From Niabella beijingensis (GTDB taxonomy: Bacteria > Bacteroidota > Bacteroidia > Chitinophagales > Chitinophagaceae): a stretch of 64,000 nt of DNA. This document shows, piece by piece, positions 17,789 to 28,100 of the stretch. The notes under the pieces were generated by a model. That model did not search any database and was not told the DNA's origin. It worked only from the letters and a program-made list of their open reading frames with translations. Made by a program: the position numbers and the translations under genes. How positions within the stretch are numbered: position 1 is the first letter of the stretch; every line of letters starts with the position of its first letter. The stretch lies in contig NZ_JAIQDI010000001.1 in the NCBI RefSeq assembly GCF_020034665.1, forward strand, positions 2,294,001-2,358,000, read 5' to 3'.

Positions 17789-20128
17789 CTATAAACGGCC
17801 GGCGCTTATTTCCTTTACCTGTCCGTTCACTTTTATTTTTATCTTACGTGGTACCGGCGAAGTAATTTTATAGGCGATCACTTTTCCCTCCTTCCATTTA
17901 AAGCTTACCGTAAAATTACCACGCGCTTTCAATCCTTTTACGTTACCGGTTTTCCACAACTCCGGTACCGATGGTAGCAACTCGATGTACCCATCATGAC
18001 TTTGCAGCAGCATTTCGGCGATACCCGCCGTGGCCCCGAAATTCCCGTCGATCTGGAAGGGGGGACCGGCAGAAAGCAGGTTCGGATAAACGCCGCCACC
18101 TGATCCGTAGTTGATATCCGTGCGCAGCGTAGGCTTCAGCAACTCCCGCAGCAATTTGAACGAACGTTGCCCGTCCTGTAACCGTGCCCAGAAAAGTAAC
18201 TTATAAGCAATGGTCCAGCTGGGGCCATCATCCCCTCTTACTTCCAGTGTTTTTTTTGCAGGCGCCAGCAGTTCCGGTGTTTTTGTTTTTGTGATCAGGG
18301 TACCGGGGTACAGGCCCCACAGGTGGGAAATATGCCGGTGTTGCAGGTCTGTTTCTTTATACTCTTCCATCCATTCCATAATGCGGCCATCCTTACTGAT
18401 CCGGCCGGGCGGCGGCAACAAGGCCAGCCGCTCACTTAACGTTGCACTTAAATCCGCATCCACCTTTAAGATCCGCGCTGCTTCTATTACATTCGTAAAT
18501 AATTCCCGCACGATCTGGTTATCGATGGTAGGCCCCATACATACATTGGCTGTTTTGCCATTGGGCAGATAGAAAGCGTTTTCAGGTGAGACCGAAGGCG
18601 CTGTTACCATCCACTTTGTACCCGGATAGTTTACCAATGCATCATTATAAAAAACCGCGGAACCTTTCAATAGGGGATAGATCTTTTTCAGGTACTCTTT
18701 ATCTAGTGTGTATGCATAATGCGTCCACAGGTTATCGCACAGCCACCCGGAGCCGGAGTTGGCAGATCCCCAGGAAGCGCTTTCCCCCGGCTCGGTATAG
18801 CCCCATACATTGGTGATCACATGAGCGATCCATCCATTGGCATTGTAATAGGCTTTTGCGGTTTTCTCGCCATTTGGAACCAATCCCTGCACCAGGTCAG
18901 CCAGGGGCAGATTCAGTTCTGAGAGGTTTGCAGCTTCCATGGGCCAGTGATTCATTTCCACATTTACATCCAGGTGGTAATCCCCGTTCCAGGGGGTACG
19001 TATCCGGTGTGCCCAGAGCCCCTGAAGATTGGGAGGCAACAGGCCTACCCGCGTACTGCTGATGGCCAGGTACCTGCCATACTGGAAGAAAAGCGCTGCA
19101 AGATTTTTATCTTTCTCCGGATGCTGATAAAAATGATCCAGCCGCTCATTTGTAGGCAGATTGCTGTTTGCCCCGTTCTCCAGATCAAACTGCACCCGGT
19201 TAAATAATTTCCGGAACTGCTGCCGGTGGATCTTCTTTTCGGTTTCGAAAGGGAGCTTCATGGATGTATGCAGCAGTGCTGAGACGGTATTCCTATAATC
19301 CCGGTCCTTAAAATCGGTGCCGGCGCTTATATACAGCGTAACGGAAGTAGCCTGCTTTATTTCAAGATATGCATCACCGGTTGTGAGGGTGCCGCCTTCC
19401 AATGCCGCTTTTACCTCGGCACGGTACTGCATTCCCTTACCATCGGTTCCATTGTCGAGCTGCCCATACAAGGCCAGTGTATTATTTTGTACTTCACTTG
19501 TTCCCCGTTCCTCCCGTTTCAGCGAGATCCTGCAATTCAGCATACCGGGTTTACTTGCTGATAATTTTACAAGGGCCACATCCGTTCCGAAACTGGTAAG
19601 ATATTCGCGCCTGTAGGAAACACCTCCCATCTCAAATGCAGTGGTGGCAAGGGCTTCATCTAATAACAGGGTGCGTTTATAATTGCCGGGGCGGTCCTTA
19701 TTGTTCGAACCAGGATAATCATAATCGATCTGCAGGTTGCCCAGGGTTTGAAAACAACCCCATTGCGCCCCACCGGAACCAGGTCCTTTACAGATGAAAT
19801 GCTTGTTTACCAGGTCCTGTGCTTCGTCATTCTTCCCCTCCTTCAGCAGCTTCATAATAGCCGGCAGGTACCGATTGGCCTCATAGTTATTGGCATCCTG
19901 CGGGCCACCCGACCACAACGTGATATCATTCAGCACAATGGTCTCTTTTGTAACACCACCGTCCGGCGTCATTCCCAGCCGTCCGTTGCCCAATGGTAAG
20001 GTCTCCTCCCATATTTTGGCGGGCTGGTTGTACCATAAATTCAAACCCGGCACCTGTTGCGCCCGGCTGATCTGTGTGAGGGATAATAAAACTACAATAA
20101 GGTAAGGAATGTATTTTTGGGGAGTCAT
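17789..20128 (-). CDS. GH95 alpha-L-fucosidase-type glycoside hydrolase
   Basis: GH95 enzymes are inverting hydrolases that remove terminal alpha-1,2-L-fucose or alpha-L-galactose. The N-terminus from the ATG at 20128 (MTPQKYIPYLIVVLLSLTQ) is a Sec signal ending near SRAQQ; the upstream Met at 20161 would spoil it. The N-terminal domain contains the family block WEETLPLGNGRLGM with LNDITLWSGGP. In the (alpha/alpha)6 barrel the expected active-site residues are visible: NVEMN near residue 387, the Glu in SVSPENAF near 517 and the Asp in FQIDGNFGA near 692. It is the last gene of the leftward arm of the locus, so fucose- or L-galactose-capped glycans are likely substrates. Fucosidase and L-galactosidase cannot be told apart here. 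Confidence 0.9.
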   Translation of the reverse strand: MTPQKYIPYLIVVLLSLTQISRAQQVPGLNLWYNQPAKIWEETLPLGNGRLGMTPDGGVTKETIVLNDITLWSGGPQDANNYEANRYLPAIMKLLKEGKNDEAQDLVNKHFICKGPGSGGAQWGCFQTLGNLQIDYDYPGSNNKDRPGNYKRTLLLDEALATTAFEMGGVSYRREYLTSFGTDVALVKLSASKPGMLNCRISLKREERGTSEVQNNTLALYGQLDNGTDGKGMQYRAEVKAALEGGTLTTGDAYLEIKQATSVTLYISAGTDFKDRDYRNTVSALLHTSMKLPFETEKKIHRQQFRKLFNRVQFDLENGANSNLPTNERLDHFYQHPEKDKNLAALFFQYGRYLAISSTRVGLLPPNLQGLWAHRIRTPWNGDYHLDVNVEMNHWPMEAANLSELNLPLADLVQGLVPNGEKTAKAYYNANGWIAHVITNVWGYTEPGESASWGSANSGSGWLCDNLWTHYAYTLDKEYLKKIYPLLKGSAVFYNDALVNYPGTKWMVTAPSVSPENAFYLPNGKTANVCMGPTIDNQIVRELFTNVIEAARILKVDADLSATLSERLALLPPPGRISKDGRIMEWMEEYKETDLQHRHISHLWGLYPGTLITKTKTPELLAPAKKTLEVRGDDGPSWTIAYKLLFWARLQDGQRSFKLLRELLKPTLRTDINYGSGGGVYPNLLSAGPPFQIDGNFGATAGIAEMLLQSHDGYIELLPSVPELWKTGNVKGLKARGNFTVSFKWKEGKVIAYKITSPVPRKIKIKVNGQVKEISAGRL

Positions 20129-20175
20129 AATCTGTTTAATCGATCGGATAAATGAATGCAATGGATTTCCATCTG

Positions 20176-21414
20176 TTATTGTTTATTCCAGAAGGTCACC
20201 TGGCTGAAGTTACTGCTATTATCACTTCCGGAAGCTACTGTCTTTGTCCGGATCCGGATGTACCGGATCGGTGTGCCCTGAGGTACACTGAGGTCGATCT
20301 TATAAGGCGCCACCCCATCACCGCTGCGGTTCACATCCGCCATCAGCGTCCAGCCTTTGGCCAGCATCTGATCTTTCCAGGAAGCATCACCGCCGGGTAC
20401 CGTAGTAGCCGCATTTGTAAGATCCCCGGTACCCCAGACCTCAAAGGACAACGGGTTATGGCAGCAACCCCGGCCGATGATCTCAAATTGTTTTAAGAGA
20501 TAATAAATATGCCCCATATCAAAAGTAAGCACATGCGGAAGTTTGGTTTTATCGCTGCTGTGATAGATATTGGGATAATCCCGGGGCGTGGTAGTACCAT
20601 CCCACAAATGCTCCACATACGTTTCATCGCTGTAAACACCCGCATCATAAGAAAGCTCCAGGGCCTTGAACAGTTTTTTATCACAGACCACAAGATCGGG
20701 TGAAAGGCTGAACCGGCCTACCGTATCAATATTATTAACCGAAAAGGTGTCGATAGCGTTAGCGGTCGGTTTATAATACGATTGATAGGTGATCAGGCTT
20801 CCTGTTTGATAATCCGGTAATACGATCGCACTGTCGTTACCGCTTAAATAAGCATCCTTTTCTGTTCCGGCGGTACTGGTATAACGGATGCGGGTATATA
20901 CATTCACGGTGTCCGGGGTGAGGTATTCAATACGCAACCGTGCACCGTCATCGCTTACAAATGCCCAGGGGCTTGTGCTCAGCGACCGGTTGAATAAATT
21001 GTTCTTATAGGTACTTCCATACACACGGGCATTGTTCACTTCCCGCCTGATGGAACGGTTGCCCTTATCATCATACGAATAAATAAAGAACGAATAGGTA
21101 TACTCCTGCAAACCGGAGATCAGGGCCCGCACCGTATCATCGGGGTTGTGCGAAATGGCCGGTACCACCAGCGAGTCTGCACTGTTGTTCCAGTAGATCA
21201 CATACCGGCTCACACTTGGGTCGGGACTGGGGTTCCAGCCGATCACCATGCGGTTGTTACCGGGCTCAACAAACGTATTGGTAATGGCTCCCGGATATTT
21301 GATCTCTTCTTTATCCAGGAACGATTTAAAGTCATCCGGTTCTGTTGTACAGGACAGTGTGTTAATAAAGCTTACCAGCAATAACCAGAGCGCATATTTA
21401 TATTTCATGATCAT
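20176..21414 (-). CDS. DUF4998-type surface lipoprotein
   Basis: A 412-residue lipoprotein: MKYKYALWLLLVSFINTLSC gives a lipobox LSC. The N-terminal half has fibronectin-like features (NRMVIGWNPSPDPSVSRYVIYWN, then LISGLQEYTYSFFIYSYDDKGNRS) typical of the DUF4998 family found next to SusD. The C-terminal half (HVLTFDMGHIYYLLKQFEI, then IRYIRIRTKT) resembles an F5/8-type carbohydrate-binding domain. It probably sits on the cell surface and helps capture glycan for the SusC/SusD pair, as SusE/SusF-like proteins do; this is inferred from position. The start is either of two nearby ATGs (21414 or 21408). It follows the DUF5000-type gene by 16 bp, so it is in the same operon. Confidence 0.75.
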   Translation of the reverse strand: MIMKYKYALWLLLVSFINTLSCTTEPDDFKSFLDKEEIKYPGAITNTFVEPGNNRMVIGWNPSPDPSVSRYVIYWNNSADSLVVPAISHNPDDTVRALISGLQEYTYSFFIYSYDDKGNRSIRREVNNARVYGSTYKNNLFNRSLSTSPWAFVSDDGARLRIEYLTPDTVNVYTRIRYTSTAGTEKDAYLSGNDSAIVLPDYQTGSLITYQSYYKPTANAIDTFSVNNIDTVGRFSLSPDLVVCDKKLFKALELSYDAGVYSDETYVEHLWDGTTTPRDYPNIYHSSDKTKLPHVLTFDMGHIYYLLKQFEIIGRGCCHNPLSFEVWGTGDLTNAATTVPGGDASWKDQMLAKGWTLMADVNRSGDGVAPYKIDLSVPQGTPIRYIRIRTKTVASGSDNSSNFSQVTFWNKQ

Positions 21415-21430
21415 GATTTATTGAATGGCA

Positions 21431-22690
21431 TTACCGGGGGTCGCCCCAGAAACTGAGTTCGGTAATATTAAAAAAATTGTTCGTGAGTGAAACATTCTCC
21501 AGGCACTGGAAGCGTATATACCTCACCCGTGGCAGGTCCAGTGCAAAATCATAACTGAACCCGTCGTTCCAGAATTGCAGGTCGGCATTGGTATACTGCG
21601 GATTGGGCAAGCCGGACGGTTTATCGGGCAAGCGGTAAAATCCCATATTGATCCATCCGTTTGCCGTTGCCTGTCCTACCGGCGGCAGTTCATTCGCCAG
21701 CGGCATCGTCTCATCCACCGGTGTTGTCGTTCTGCCCCAGAGCACCCAGGTGAGCGGGGCGCCGGCCTGCCAGAGCCAGTTGCCGCTTCCATCTATACCC
21801 CGATCCCAGATCGTGTACCGGCTCAGTTTCGCTTCCTGTCCCATATCAAATGTAATGGTAGCCGGCCACACCAGCGGAAGGATCGGTTGTTCGGTATGAT
21901 ATCCCGGCGACCCGGTATTATTGTTCCATAAATTGGACATCACCCACCCAAAGCCGGTCTCTGCATCCGATGACAACCGGTATTCCGAGAACTTCGATTT
22001 ATCCATCTGTACTTCATAGATGGGTGTAACGGTATTAAATACCGTATCGGATTTATTCCCCCACTGATCCGTCACATAAATACCAAACTGTTTGGGCAGG
22101 GTATCATAACCCCTGAGACTGTAAAGAATGCTGTCGTTGCTGGTATACCGCTGGTTGATGATCTCGTATTGTTTGGTTACCGGATCATTTGCAATGGTTA
22201 CAATGCCGATATTGGCCTTCAGTTTGTTCACCGCTTCAATCCGGATGCCTCCGAAATCGCGCTGCATGGTGATGGTGGGCAGGGTAACCAGGTACGGCGG
22301 CGTATCCGGATGGACCGTCACCACCACTGAATCCGACAGCACATTGGCCCTGCTCACCGTATATAAAATGACCCGATAATCCTGACTTTTTTCAAACCCG
22401 CTTACGGTGATGCTGTCTGAATAGAAGGAAGATTTTGTCTGCCGGCCCGTTGTCCCGTTTATTTTATAATTAGCCTGCACGTAAAGCACGTTTTCCGATT
22501 GCGGCAGATCATACGTTATATAGGCCCCTCCATTAAAGTTGGATACCTTAATGTTCGTAACCGGTTCCGGCTTGGATGTGTCTCCTGAAATGACATCCTT
22601 ATAATCACTCTTTTTCTGGCAGGAGCTTATCAGTGCCAGGCAAAAAGCCAGACCGGCAATTTTAGTTCGTATGGTAACAAATGCGTTCAT
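21431..22690 (-). CDS. DUF4959/DUF5000-type surface lipoprotein
   Basis: The ATG at 22690 (MNAFVTIRTKIAGLAFCLAL, then ISSCQ) gives a good lipoprotein signal and a 31-bp gap after susD. A longer frame from 22744 would overlap susD and bury the signal. The order is DUF4959-like (GDTSKPEPVTNIKVSNFNGG), a middle Ig-like domain (DUF5126-like), and a C-terminal discoidin-like DUF5000 domain (ATITFDMGQEAKLSRYTIW, then VRYIRFQCLENVS). Such three-domain lipoproteins are regularly encoded after SusD and are thought to bind polysaccharide at the cell surface. It forms a tandem pair with the DUF4998-type gene downstream. Confidence 0.78.
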   Translation of the reverse strand: MNAFVTIRTKIAGLAFCLALISSCQKKSDYKDVISGDTSKPEPVTNIKVSNFNGGAYITYDLPQSENVLYVQANYKINGTTGRQTKSSFYSDSITVSGFEKSQDYRVILYTVSRANVLSDSVVVTVHPDTPPYLVTLPTITMQRDFGGIRIEAVNKLKANIGIVTIANDPVTKQYEIINQRYTSNDSILYSLRGYDTLPKQFGIYVTDQWGNKSDTVFNTVTPIYEVQMDKSKFSEYRLSSDAETGFGWVMSNLWNNNTGSPGYHTEQPILPLVWPATITFDMGQEAKLSRYTIWDRGIDGSGNWLWQAGAPLTWVLWGRTTTPVDETMPLANELPPVGQATANGWINMGFYRLPDKPSGLPNPQYTNADLQFWNDGFSYDFALDLPRVRYIRFQCLENVSLTNNFFNITELSFWGDPR

Positions 22691-22721
22691 ATTGCACAAG
22701 GATTGATAGTTAAAGTTTCGA

Positions 22722-24650
22722 TCACCAGTACGGTGTTTGAACAAGATTGGGATTGGTCAGCATATCATAATCCTGTATCGGAAACAGGTAGTCGCGCAAC
22801 CCGAATGAGGGCTGGTATACGGTGGATACCTGGTAATACCCGGCAACCGTGCGGTTAAATACACTCCATCCCTGGAAGGGAACGGAAAGCACCGCCTGTA
22901 ACTCCTTCCAACGGCGCAGGTCCCAGCCGGCCTGGCCTTCAAATGCCAGTTCGATCCTTCGCTCCTGGTGAATGATCTGGCGCAAACCATCTTTGGTAGC
23001 GGGTTTTGACGGATTACGGGAATAGGCCGCCCATGATGCCACCACCCCCTGCAAACCGGCCCGCTGCCGTATCTGGTCGATCAGGGTATACACTTCCGCT
23101 CCGGGGCCATTGACTTCATTCAGGCATTCGGCATACAAAAGATACAGGCCCGACAGGCGCATAAGTGGCCAGGGATAGTTTTGCCAGACCGTATTCTGCC
23201 CGGGGATGGAAAGATAATGTACCAGTTTTTTGGGCCAGTAGCCGGTAGCATTATACCGCAGCCGGTCGGGGGGTGATGCAAAGCCATTGACAGCATTCAC
23301 ATAATTGGCATTTCGGTCATCCGTTGTTCCCGAACCAAACCAGTTCGCTCCGTCGAAAGAAACGCTGGCATAATAGCGGGGCTCACGGTTAAAGTTCCCC
23401 CTATTCGTGGTATAGCCCTTGCGTATGTAGAACTGGTGCGCATCATCACCCGCTGCGGTCTTATAACGGTTTGCATAATCCCAGCTGCGGTCTTCATTGA
23501 TCGGTACGCCGTTCCTGCTGTAAAAAAGTTCCGCTTCCGACATCGGAACTGAAAAATTCGAATATACCGCAAACACATTTCCCGCAGCATCAGCGGTCAC
23601 CCGTGGCATAGCCATATACTGCCAGCCAAAATGCGGGTTCAGGGTCCATACCTGCTCCCGGTTCCAGCCATCAACAAAAGCTCCCTGCAAGGTGAGCAGC
23701 TGGCGGGTTGAATCAGACAGGTTCACGATATTCCCGCTCAGCCGCAGTTCATAAAATCCGGCGCCGGCTGCGGCCGCAGCATCTATAGCCGCTTTACAGG
23801 CAGCGGCGGCCCGGTTCCATTTAGCAGGATCGTATGCCTGTGAAAAAAGCGGGGCACCCTCTTTGTCTTTGAAAGATGCGTAATCCGGATTGCCATTAAA
23901 AAGCGGACTGGCCTGTGTAGCCAGCACTTCTGCCTTAACCGCCAGCGCAATTGCTGAAGTAATACGCCCCGCTTCTGCCGCAGCATTCTGTATCGCATTC
24001 GGCAGCCCTGCAGCCGCTTCATCCAGCAGCCGTACCACATAATTAAAACAGGAGTCCACCGGCTGTTGTTTTTGCCGCACTTCATCGGTGGGGGCGTTAA
24101 TGGGGATCGCCTTATCGGCGATCGGAATTGCACCGTACATGCGTATCAGCCAGTAATGATAATAAGCTTTCAGGAACTTTGCTTCGGCCACCCAGCGCGT
24201 TTTCTGGTAGGGCTGTATATCCAGCGGCAGATCAATATTATCAATAAAGGTGTTACACATCCGGATCGATTCGTACAATTTAATAGCGGTGCCTGGTGTA
24301 CCGGTATTATAGCCATCCCAGAAATTATAGATCGGGTTCGGACTGTTCTGCAGGCCACGCATGAGGTTAAAACCCACATCACCCCCTCCGCCGCCCAGCG
24401 TTGTCTGATCCTGCAGGTTGATGGGGAAAAGCACTTCTCCGGAAGCGGTAAACCCGGCGTTGGCCCGTACATCCGAAAGCCGCTGCAGGTTGGCATAGCA
24501 GCCAAACAGATAGGCTTCGGTTTCATTGGCATTGGAGAACGAACTGTTCAGCGTGGCAACGTTATCGGGCACTACATCCAGGTACTTCCCGCAGGACTGT
24601 ATCCCCGCAGCAAACAATAAGAAGAGTACCCCATTTATAACTGTTTTCAT
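22722..24650 (-). CDS. SusD/RagB family nutrient-binding lipoprotein
   Basis: SusD proteins are surface lipoproteins that cap a SusC TonB-dependent transporter and bind the glycan. Signal and lipobox are MKTVINGVLFLLFAAGIQSC. The start of the mature chain, GKYLDVVPDNVATLNSSFSN, is the usual SusD opening. The TPR-like helices (AKFLKAYYHYWLIRMYGAIP, LLYAECLNEVNG) and the C-terminal RRIELAFEGQAGWDLRRWK are all present. At 642 residues it is a little longer than average. It is paired with the SusC at 25130, although a small secreted-protein gene lies between them. Confidence 0.95.
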   Translation of the reverse strand: MKTVINGVLFLLFAAGIQSCGKYLDVVPDNVATLNSSFSNANETEAYLFGCYANLQRLSDVRANAGFTASGEVLFPINLQDQTTLGGGGGDVGFNLMRGLQNSPNPIYNFWDGYNTGTPGTAIKLYESIRMCNTFIDNIDLPLDIQPYQKTRWVAEAKFLKAYYHYWLIRMYGAIPIADKAIPINAPTDEVRQKQQPVDSCFNYVVRLLDEAAAGLPNAIQNAAAEAGRITSAIALAVKAEVLATQASPLFNGNPDYASFKDKEGAPLFSQAYDPAKWNRAAAACKAAIDAAAAAGAGFYELRLSGNIVNLSDSTRQLLTLQGAFVDGWNREQVWTLNPHFGWQYMAMPRVTADAAGNVFAVYSNFSVPMSEAELFYSRNGVPINEDRSWDYANRYKTAAGDDAHQFYIRKGYTTNRGNFNREPRYYASVSFDGANWFGSGTTDDRNANYVNAVNGFASPPDRLRYNATGYWPKKLVHYLSIPGQNTVWQNYPWPLMRLSGLYLLYAECLNEVNGPGAEVYTLIDQIRQRAGLQGVVASWAAYSRNPSKPATKDGLRQIIHQERRIELAFEGQAGWDLRRWKELQAVLSVPFQGWSVFNRTVAGYYQVSTVYQPSFGLRDYLFPIQDYDMLTNPNLVQTPYW

Positions 24651-24669
24651 ATCTTTTTGCTTGAATGTT

Positions 24670-25083
24670 TTAAAGAACCATATAAGTGACCGTGTTTACA
24701 GCGCCTCCCAGCCGTTGCACTTCCAGTTTTATCGTTGTTCCGCTGGCCAGCGGTGCGCTGAGATTTACGTTTGAATACAGTGTCATTCCCGTGGGAGGGT
24801 TATAGACAGAATAACTGGTATAAGGACTGCCATTGATGGATATAGTAACATATACATAGGTGGCACCTCCTGTATAATCATATTGATACGCATAGGGAAT
24901 GCCGGCCGGGTATCCCATGGCGGGCGGGTAGTACCCCACGGACAGCTGACTGAAATCACCGGCAAAAGCCGCGGGCGAAGTACCTCTTAATGCTCCCCGG
25001 GAGAGGGCGGCCTCGCTTTTCAAAACCAGCCCCATGGCGGCTATCAGAATACAAAGACCTGCTGTTAAGCTGTTTCTTTTCAT
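24670..25083 (-). CDS. Small secreted protein between susC and susD, unknown
   Basis: A 137-residue protein with a clear Sec signal (MKRNSLTAGLCILIAAMGLVL, cut near SEA). The mature part of about 110 residues is rich in Tyr, Gly and Pro early (YYPPAMGYPAGIPYAYQYDY) and then looks like one small beta domain. It has no Cys in the mature chain and no lipobox. The gene is 46 bp after susC and 19 bp before susD, so it is almost certainly translated from the same message. Nothing at this position is usual in Sus operons. It could be a soluble or outer-membrane-associated third component. I do not recognise the family. Confidence 0.65.
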   Translation of the reverse strand: MKRNSLTAGLCILIAAMGLVLKSEAALSRGALRGTSPAAFAGDFSQLSVGYYPPAMGYPAGIPYAYQYDYTGGATYVYVTISINGSPYTSYSVYNPPTGMTLYSNVNLSAPLASGTTIKLEVQRLGGAVNTVTYMVL

Positions 25084-25129
25084 GGTATAATTCTTTTAAG
25101 TGTTTTTTGTTATGAATGACCGGTTGATA

Positions 25130-28100
25130 CTAAAACCCCAGTTTCAATCCTACGTTATATACTTTCTGTATGGGGTAAGCAAACCCATTACCGGCCTGCT
25201 CCACATCCCACAATTTGAATTTGCTGAACGTGAGCAGGTTTAACCCGCTGAAATAAAGCCGTACATTGTCCATATATAGTTTCCGTGCCAGCCGCGATGG
25301 CAGGTTGTATCCGGCTTCCAGGGATTTTAACCGTAAAAAGCTGCCATCTCTTAACCACCAGGTACTGGGTTGCTGGTTGTTGGCAATATCAATGGTTGAC
25401 AACCGCGGCCATAGCGCATACAGGTTCTGGTTCTCTTCCGACCAGTGATCGTCCGCATACGCCTTCAGGATCTGCGCATTGTTGACAAAAGGCGCTGTCC
25501 CAAACCGGTTGTTGTTAAAATCCGTAACCGAGCTGGGATCGATGAAAAAGGAAGAACGTGCAGATCCCTGGAAGAAGGCGCTCAGGTCAAATCCCTTATA
25601 GCCCACGGAAAAACCAACGCCATAGATCACCTGCGGTGTGGACGGCAGCCCGATGGGCACCTGGTCGTCCTGGTTGATGACACCGTCTTTGTTCACATCC
25701 CTGTATTTGATATCACCGCCCATCGGCAACGTATTTCCAAAAACCTGGGGAGGCGAATTGGCGGCTTCTTTATCATCCACAAAAAGGCGCTCTGCTATGT
25801 ATCCGAAAGGCTGGCTGATGGGCCCGCCTGAATAGAACCGGTAATCATATTTATATTCCGGCTCTTCCCAGTGCCCCACCTTATTGCTGGTCCAGGTAAG
25901 GTTTCCCAAAAAGGAAGCCCACAGGTCCGGAGTAATATCCTGTTTATAATTCACATTCAGATCCAGCCCTTTTGATGTGGCAGTTCCCAGGTTGGACTGG
26001 AGGTTATCATTGGCGGCCCCTTCTATACCAACAGTAATGGGGATATAGCCTCGTCTGATAAGGATGTCGTAGCGGTATTCCTTATAGACCTCCGCCGTAA
26101 TGTTCAGCTTGTTAAAGAATGTGAACTCTGCTGCAATATTGGATTTCTGCGATGTTTCCCAGGTTACATCCGGATTAGGATAGGCATAGATGGTGGTGCC
26201 GTTCTTGCCGACACTGTTACCGGTACCAAAAACCGCACCCGCACCGCCATTGGGCTGCACACTGGAAAGATAGAAGAACCGCTGTCTTCCGATATTATCA
26301 TTCCCCACCAGTCCGTAGCTCCCCCTCAGTTTAAACCGGGTAATAATTCTGGCGATATCGCCTTCCCAGAATTTTTCGTTGGACACCACCCATCCACCGC
26401 CTACAGTCGGGAAAAATCCCCAGCGGTGATCAGCAGCGAAACGTTCGGAACCGTTATAGCCGAAATTGAATTCAAAAAAGTATTTGTTCCTGTACGAATA
26501 CCCGGCGCGACCTGAAAAACCCAGGTTCCGGAAAGGCAGGGAATACAATAACGACGGTGCATTGGTAAGGGGATCACTCGCATTGGGGTTTAAGGTCTGC
26601 TGCCTGGTGCCCACCAGTGATCCGGTAATGCCATGATCTCCGAATTTCCGGTCGTAATCCAGCCTGCCCTGCATATACAGGTACGTGTTTACATCCTTGC
26701 TGCCCGGGTTAAAGTTCAGGTATTCCTGCGCGGCGCCCGGCTGGTTGTTCAGCCAGGTGAGCGCATAAGTGCCCGCCTGAAGATCATAGCGCTGCAATCC
26801 ATAATAGAAGGGAAGATAATTGCGGCTTACATCCGAATAGGAATACCGGTTGGTGCTGAACATCCCCGAAAAGGCCAGCCCCTGGGTAATAAAATTCAGT
26901 TTCTGGTTCAGCTCAAACTGGGCCGACATGCGCGAGTTGGAGAAGCTTTTATATCCGTACATCAGGTCGGCATAGGGATTGCTTTGCAGCGAGCCTGCAT
27001 TGTTAATATTGTTTCCGAAGAGGATGTGCCGGGCATTGCGGTTGGCGCTGTCCGGCAGGTAATAAGCCGGGAATTCTACCGGACTCGCATGCAATGCCCT
27101 TGAATAGAGGTCTGTTGCGAAGGAAGAACCGTTGGAGATCGGCCCGATATAATCATTGAAATTTCCCCAGAGCCTTACAATCGCTTCCGTTGTGTTCGTG
27201 ATCTTTATATTGGTGTTGGCCCGCAGCTGGTAGTTTTCAAATTTCATCGACGAGTTGAAATTATTCACCGGGTTTACCTGCAGGATCCCGTTATCCCTGG
27301 AGTAGGAACCGGCAATATAATATTTGGCAAAGGCATTGCCGCCACTTACAGAAAAATTGGCCCGTTGCGTATTGGTGCGTTCTTTGAACAGTTCCTTCAT
27401 CCAGTCCACCGCCGGATAAACATAGGGATAAAGTCCTCCCGCGCCATCAAGGGTCTTTTGTGTTCCGATGATCTTATTGGGGTCGTAGCGCGGTGTGGCA
27501 TTCGGATCACGTGTGGTGAGCGCTTCATTATACATTTTCATATAGCTGATCGGATCCGCCAGCTCAATGCTTTTTGTGGGCATGGAATAAGAGGTCTCAT
27601 AACGGATCTCCGCTTTGGCCTTCCCCGATTTACCTTCCTTGGTGGTCACCAGGATAACACCGTTGGCCCCGCGTGCCCCGTACAATGCAGCAGCACTGGC
27701 ATCTTTAAGGATGGAGAAGCTGGCGATATCGTCTACCTGTATTCGCGCGAGATCATTTGCACTGAGCTCGATGTTATCCACCAGTATCAGCGGGCTGGCG
27801 CTATAACCCAGGGTCGTGACACCCCGTATAAAAAAATTGGAATTGTCGAGACCCGGCTGACCCCCGCGCTGAAAAGAGATCACCCCGGCAATCTTTCCCG
27901 CCATTGCATTTGTAAGATTACTGGCAGGGATCTTCAGCTCGCCCGGCTGTATGGTAGTAACCGAACCCACCACCGCCTCTTTCCGCTCCTTTCGCCCGAA
28001 TGCTGTAACGATCACTTCATCCCCTGCCAGGGCGATCACCGGCTCCAGCACAATATCAAATACAGTACCCGTTTCTGTAATCTTTACCCGTACTTCTGTA

